64,000 nucleotides of DNA from Cyprinodon diabolis. Its lineage: Eukaryota > Chordata > Actinopteri > Cyprinodontiformes > Cyprinodontidae. The stretch lies in the NCBI GenBank assembly GCA_030533445.1, contig CM060062.1, positions 16,572,164 through 16,636,163 of the forward strand, given 5' to 3'. The notes beneath the pieces were generated by a model. It did no database searches. It was given only the letters and a program-made list of their open reading frames with translations, and had not been told where the DNA came from. Both the position numbers and the translations under genes were made by a program. Below, piece by piece: positions 59,401-64,000 of the stretch (position 1 is the first letter of the stretch; every line of letters starts with the position of its first letter).

Positions 59401-60054
59401 AGACACAATATAGGCTTTGTAGCATGCAATTCTTCCAAGTTTTTTTTTTCCTTTTTATCGAATTTTCTTTTTTCAATAGAGTACTTGTAACCCTCATGAA
59501 GGTTCCTTCCGAAGTCCAAAAAACACGAGTATTAAGTTGATCGATGTTCAAGTTTGAGTATGTGTTCATGCTTCTATGTCTCTTTGTTGTTCTGTGATTG
59601 ACTTGCGATTTAAAACAAACTAATTGCAAATATATATTCTCAACAAAATGAGTAAAGATTTGATGAGCTGTAAAATTTTTTTTTTTTGTAAATAAGTCTA
59701 AAGATTTTGGGGGGAAAAACTGGATTGATAATTTTTTTTATCTTTACAGAATCCGCCTGATCTCCCTTGCATCTCAGAAGTTTATCTCAGACATTGCTAA
59801 TGATGCACTGCAGTACTGCAAAATGAAGGGAACTGCTTCAGGGAGCTCCAGGAGTAAGACAAAGGTAAGGCCCAACACAGCGCTTCAAATCTAATGTGTC
59901 AGTGTGATAGAAGTTTCAGTGATAGAAGAAGCTGATCATAATTTTTGTTTGTTCTTTTCCCCAGGATAAAAAGTACACTCTGACGATGGAGGACCTGACA
60001 CTTGCCCTCTCTGAATATGGCGTGAATGTCAAGAAACCCTATTATTTCACATAG
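56487..60054 (+). CDS. taf10: TAF10, TFIID/SAGA subunit (complete, 5 exons)
   Basis: Histone-fold subunit shared by TFIID and SAGA; pairs with TAF3 or TAF8 (TFIID) and SUPT7L (SAGA) in the nucleus. Exons: 56487-56613, 57838-57995, 59142-59206, 59750-59864, 59965-60054. Phase closes over 555 bases (184 aa; human is 218 as recalled). The first 80 residues are a low-complexity Ser/Thr/Ala tail, variable in the family. The histone fold follows: TPLADFLMQLEDYTPT, IPDAVTGYYLNRAGFEASDP, RLISLASQKFISDIANDALQ, CKMKGTASGSSRSKTKDKKY, TLTMEDLTLALSEYGVNVKK, ending PYYFT. This half is almost identical to the human protein. AATAAA is at 60254-60259. Intron 2 carries a large foldback element (58076-59005). 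Confidence 0.97.
58076..59005. mobile_element. Foldback element, 403-bp near-perfect inverted arms, TTAA borders
   Basis: Arms 58076-58478 and 58603-59005 are inverted copies of equal length, separated by 124 bases. I count about six mismatches by eye, mostly transitions. The outer ends read TTAAAGGAATAGTACACCC, with TTAA at both borders. The 76-aa and 71-aa frames found in each arm are mirror images and not genes. It lies in taf10 intron 2 in a position that leaves both splice sites intact. Confidence 0.92.
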
Positions 60055-60607
60055 AACTCATTATTTAAACCTTTTTTGATTCTTGCTAGCAATGAGTGTC
60101 CTGCTAACCTTTTAGAGTCTTTGTCAGCTTTACTGACGAGCGTTTTTTGACCATGGTTTGGTACAGCTTTATAAATACTTAAAGCAGCTTGTGAGTTTCT
60201 TGTGAAGCTTTCTTTGCATTTAGTTAGCTGTGGAATTTTTGTTTTATGATGAAAATAAAAGATATTTACCAAAACTACTTTTTGAGTGGTGAAGATGTTT
60301 TTGAAAAGTTGCAGTGAAATAAAAAATTATGTAAAATGAACCAAGTTAATCTTATCGCTACTTTATTTAATACACAAAAAAAATTGGAGTTTGTGTGTGC
60401 ATTGTTTTATGCTTGTTATGTGTTGCCCTGCAAAGGCTTCCATTTTTGCCCATCCTGCTCTAGATTGGCAGTAGCAGGGATTTTATTGTAATTACATTGT
60501 AAGTACAACACATAGGGAAATGTTTTTCAGCTATCTGGACCTTGTAGAGGAATAAGGAAGGAAGGAAAAGAGAAGATAGAGCTGTGTGTGTGTGTGTGTG
60601 CATACAT
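60055..60607. other. taf10 3' UTR and downstream sequence
   Basis: The taf10 3' UTR runs to about 60280, following AATAAA at 60254. The rest has no coding signal and ends in a TG run (60583-60600). Confidence 0.6.
60254..60259 (+). promoter_or_regulatory. taf10 polyadenylation signal AATAAA
   Basis: Canonical hexamer 200 bases after the taf10 stop, the first one downstream. Confidence 0.75.
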
Positions 60608-61310
60608 ACAGTGAGGAAAACAAGTATTTTTATCATTTGTAAATTCTCCCACTTGGAAATCATGGAGAGGCTTGGACATTTTCATCTAAGGTGAATGTCC
60701 ACTGTAAGACATAATTAAATAAGAAATCTAAATGACAATGTATGATATTTTTTATCAATTTATTTGCAGGTTACTACTGCAAATACTTGAAAACCTGTAA
60801 AAATATATGTTAATATTTGGTACAGGAGTCTTTGCTTGCAATTACAGAGGTCATACGCTGCAGCAGGGATATTGGCCCTCTTAACACAGATCTCTAAATC
60901 AGTCAGGTTTATGGGCTGTGTGCTTCGGATCATTGTCATGTTGGAAGACCGAGCCTCGACCCATCTTCAATGCTCTGACTGAAGGAGGTTGTTCCCCAGA
61001 ATCTTGCAATTCGTGGCTCTGGCCATCCTCTTCTTCATACAGTTCCGTCGCCCTGTCTGTCCCATGTGCAGAAAAACACTTTCAAGGCATGATGCTACCA
61101 CCCCCATGCTTCACAGTAGTAATGGAGTTCTTGGGATGGTATTCATCATTCTTCTTTCTCCAAAAACTGTTAGAGGTATTATGACAAAAATTGCTCTAAT
61201 CTGACCAGATGACTTCTTTCCATGATTCCTGTGGATCTTCCAAATGGTCATTGGCAAACCTCAGAAGGACATTGACATGCTGATTTAAGCAGGTGGACCT
61301 TTCATGCGAT
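60608..61310 (-). pseudogene. Truncated Tc1-like transposon with decayed transposase
   Basis: The left end starts ACAGTGAGGAAAACAAGTAT, a Tc1-type terminus. Antisense transposase segments follow: GGATCATTGTCATGTTGGAAG (part of the HDNDPKH region), GGCATGATGCTACCACCCCC (GGGSIM region) and TGACCAGATGACTTCTTTCC (SDET region). Frames are broken, and the right terminal repeat is missing. Confidence 0.75.
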
Positions 61311-64000
61311 GCATGATATTAAACAAATTACGTCTTGGTGTATTACCCACAGTAAGTAAAACCAGGGACATCCCCAACTGGCTGTGTGTTAGAAGAACAA
61401 CAAACGAAAGTGGGAATCAAGGGCAAATCATGCTCAGACAGAAAACTGCACATATATATAATAAATTCACCACAACTTCCATTCAAAATAAGAGTATTTT
61501 AAAATATATAATTCAGCCCAGAATCAAACATAATTTGGTTAAAAACCCTTGAATATGTTAGTGAAACTAAACTAAGTTACTACGTACAAAAAGAAAAAAA
61601 CGCCTCATTGAAAACTATAATTGATAAAATGATGCAGTGGTATCACAGTTTGGCATGTGTTTTATGTTTGAGAACTAAAGTTTATCTAGAAGAAATTTTA
61701 ATCGAGCTCAAATTTTAACTAATTTAGAGCAATTGGAAGATTTTCAAAACAATGTAAATTCAATGGGTAAACAAAACACTATTTGGCTTAATAATGTATT
61801 AAATGATTAACTTAATCAGTAACCAATAACCTTCAGTCAATTGATTCTTCACTCTCTGTGATCAGGTAGAAAGCTAACACGAGGAACTCCTCTGAGATCA
61901 GCCCAGAAAGAAAGTTTCTTTGTGTTGATTGGTTTCTCCTGAAGCATCGTTGAACGCAGGGTCACAGATCCAATCCTGGACTTGAATCAATGAAATGGTC
62001 TCATTGAATTGTACCGACAACAATATCATACAAAAATCAATGAAATGTAATGTATTAACCAATGAAGGCCTGGATTAAATCAGTCCTGGACTAAAGCTTC
62101 CACCGACTCCTGGACAGTCTGTGGTTCAACGTGACGGTGGAAGGATCGAGACATGATGTCCCGGATGGGCTCAATAAGATTCAGGTCAGGGGAAAATATT
62201 GGTCAGTCCACAGCTTCAATGCCTTCATCTTGTAGGAACTGCTGATACACTCCAGCCACATGAGGTCTAGTATTGTCCTGCATTAGGAGGAGGCCAGGGT
62301 CGACCACCCCAGCATATGGTCTCACAAGGGGTCTGAGGATCTCATCTCGCTACCTAATGGCAGTATAATATCTCATAAAATTATTTTTCCAAATTCCAAA
62401 TAAATTTACTTTTGGTTCCTTATTTGTGGACCTGCTGTTTCTACTCTTACCAGTATAATTCAGTTGAAGTACTGAGGTGAACAACAGGCAGTCTATTTTC
62501 AAATGTTAATGTGTTGAATGTTTTTGATAGTTGGGAGTAGGTACAGTATGTGAGATGTTATTGGTTTTGAATAGCTTCTTTATTTATGCATTATTTATCT
62601 TTGTTGATGCTCTCTATTTATTATGACTGAGCTTAAGCTGTCCCAGGAAGAAGTATGGGCTTTGATATGCTAGACACAGACCTCCAGGAGAGCTGGAAAT
62701 GGAGAAATATGTGGTTCCACAAATTAATGTTTAGGACTCATCTTTCAGATTTGAACCTGGAAAGCTTTTTGAAAACCTTCTTTTCCTTTCACCTATTTAA
62801 AGCAAGCTTGCACTTAAACTGAAAAGGTATAATATTACATCTTTTAGGTATCGTCTGTTCAAAAATGTTCGTAACACAGCCTGATGAAATTTATTGTGTT
62901 CATGCATAACATGCATAACATACAAAAAGCAAAAGTTTGCTTTTGACAAGCTGCTTTACTTTAAGCAGTGCTTCTGTTAAGATCATGATTTTATTTTTCT
63001 AGTTCCAGAATGAAGCAGTTATTATCCTAAACACGTTTTTCTTGCATAGTTGTAATTATGAAGGATTCAGATTTTCAATGCAGCTGGTGTTTTTTGGGGC
63101 TTTTTTTTTTCTTTTTCTTTTTTTTAGCTTTTAGCAAACTAATGTTTTAATAATTTGTGCTGGAAACCGTGAAGTTATCTGGAACGATTATGTCTAGATT
63201 TAAAGAAATGGACAGCCATATTGTTTTATGTGTTTATGCCTGAAATCTACGTTTGTTACCTTATATAACCATCAGGGGGCACTATAGTGCAGGTGTTCCC
63301 TTTCCCATATGACTTAAGTCCCTCTTGTGAACTATCCTACACTCTATTTAATCTGTTTAGAGGTTTGGGATATTACCTATTTTGGTAACAGTCCTATAAA
63401 AAGTTAATACAGTTCCAGTATTGCCCCTGTATTTAATAATACTATTACTTTATAATATTTACGTTTGATAGTTTAAGCTAAAAGACAGAGCTGTTTTGTC
63501 AAAATAGCAGCAGTGCATACAAGAGTGGATCTGAAACTAAAGTTTAAATCTCACCACTGTGATGCAGTACGGACTTGGTATCTCATCAATATTTTAGTTC
63601 ATGGCTAAAGAATTTTTGTAAAGAAAGTAGTTCTAAAACCCTTCTAAAAGGGGTTCTCTCATTAAACCATATGTGACACTTCCAAAAAAAGTTAGAAAAC
63701 AATCCACTGGACTTGGTTTCCAAGTTTGAAGATGTTTCGCTTCCCCTCCAGGAAGCTTTTTCAATTCAAAATATCAGAATTAGTGTTGAGTTCGACGCTT
63801 TATATAGTAGCCCCCGTATGTGACACAGTACAGCCCCCAGCTATTAATTTACCATAGTAGCTTTCATTGCTCTTCTCATTGACACTGTGATACCAACATT
63901 AGTAAAAGCACTGTTAAAAGTTGAGAATACAAACCTTAATTGAAAGTAGATTCAAATAGACAGGTCATTTTTCATTCAAAACCACTCTCTTTAAAATAAT
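61311..64000. other. Right-edge intergenic region with transposon fragments
   Basis: No exon recognised. About 62100-62365 is an antisense fragment of another Tc1/mariner-type transposase (AGTATTGTCCTGCATTAGGA and GTCTCACAAGGGGTCTGAGG are characteristic). Near 63730 the phrase AAGATGTTTCGCTTCCCCTC followed by CAGGAAGC resembles a dispersed teleost repeat, family uncertain. The remainder is AT-rich. Confidence 0.5.

Overview
The window looks like nuclear DNA of a teleost fish. It is AT-rich, genes are split by many GT-AG introns, dinucleotide arrays are frequent, and the transposon load is typically teleost (several Tc1/mariner copies, a PIF/Harbinger element, hAT-like MITEs, the 3' end of a non-LTR retrotransposon). 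The species cannot be named from the sequence alone. No prokaryotic-style operons, CRISPR arrays, rRNA or tRNA genes were seen.

Layout. (1) 3154-3278, minus: first coding exon of ubr4, the rest running off the left edge. (2) 6145-16743, plus: complete emc1, 23 coding exons including a 9-nt microexon, 965 codons. (3) 19976-22750, minus: errfi1 (Mig-6), 3 coding exons, 360 codons, convergent with emc1. (4) About 23-46 kb: gene-poor, transposon-rich. It holds a hAT-like MITE, a PIF/Harbinger element with a transposase remnant, a mariner relic split by a TTAA-flanked MITE, a Tc1 element with an uninterrupted 340-aa transposase, a decayed Tc1 copy, an RLE-type retrotransposon 3' end between 60-bp inverted repeats, and one unassigned exon-like block at 37.7-37.9 kb. 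(5) 46357-53554, minus: a complete 13-exon Gfo/Idh/MocA-family oxidoreductase, 427 codons. (6) 54361-55095: a compound direct and inverted repeat. (7) 56487-60054, plus: complete taf10, 5 exons, 184 codons, with a near-identical 403-bp inverted repeat in intron 2. (8) 60.6-64 kb: Tc1-type relics and AT-rich sequence.

The genes are independent housekeeping or signalling genes: ubiquitin ligase (ubr4), ER membrane-protein insertase subunit (emc1), EGFR feedback inhibitor (errfi1), metabolic dehydrogenase, and TFIID/SAGA subunit (taf10). ubr4 and emc1 are head to head and about 2.9 kb apart. All multi-exon models were built by hand from splice sites, and reading phase closes across every junction; family identities come from recalled homologues, not database searches.

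Most notable points: the emc1 microexon, the taf10 intronic foldback, the apparently intact Tc1 transposase, the retroelement boxed by inverted repeats, the altered tyrosine pair in errfi1, and two exon-like blocks without an assignment.
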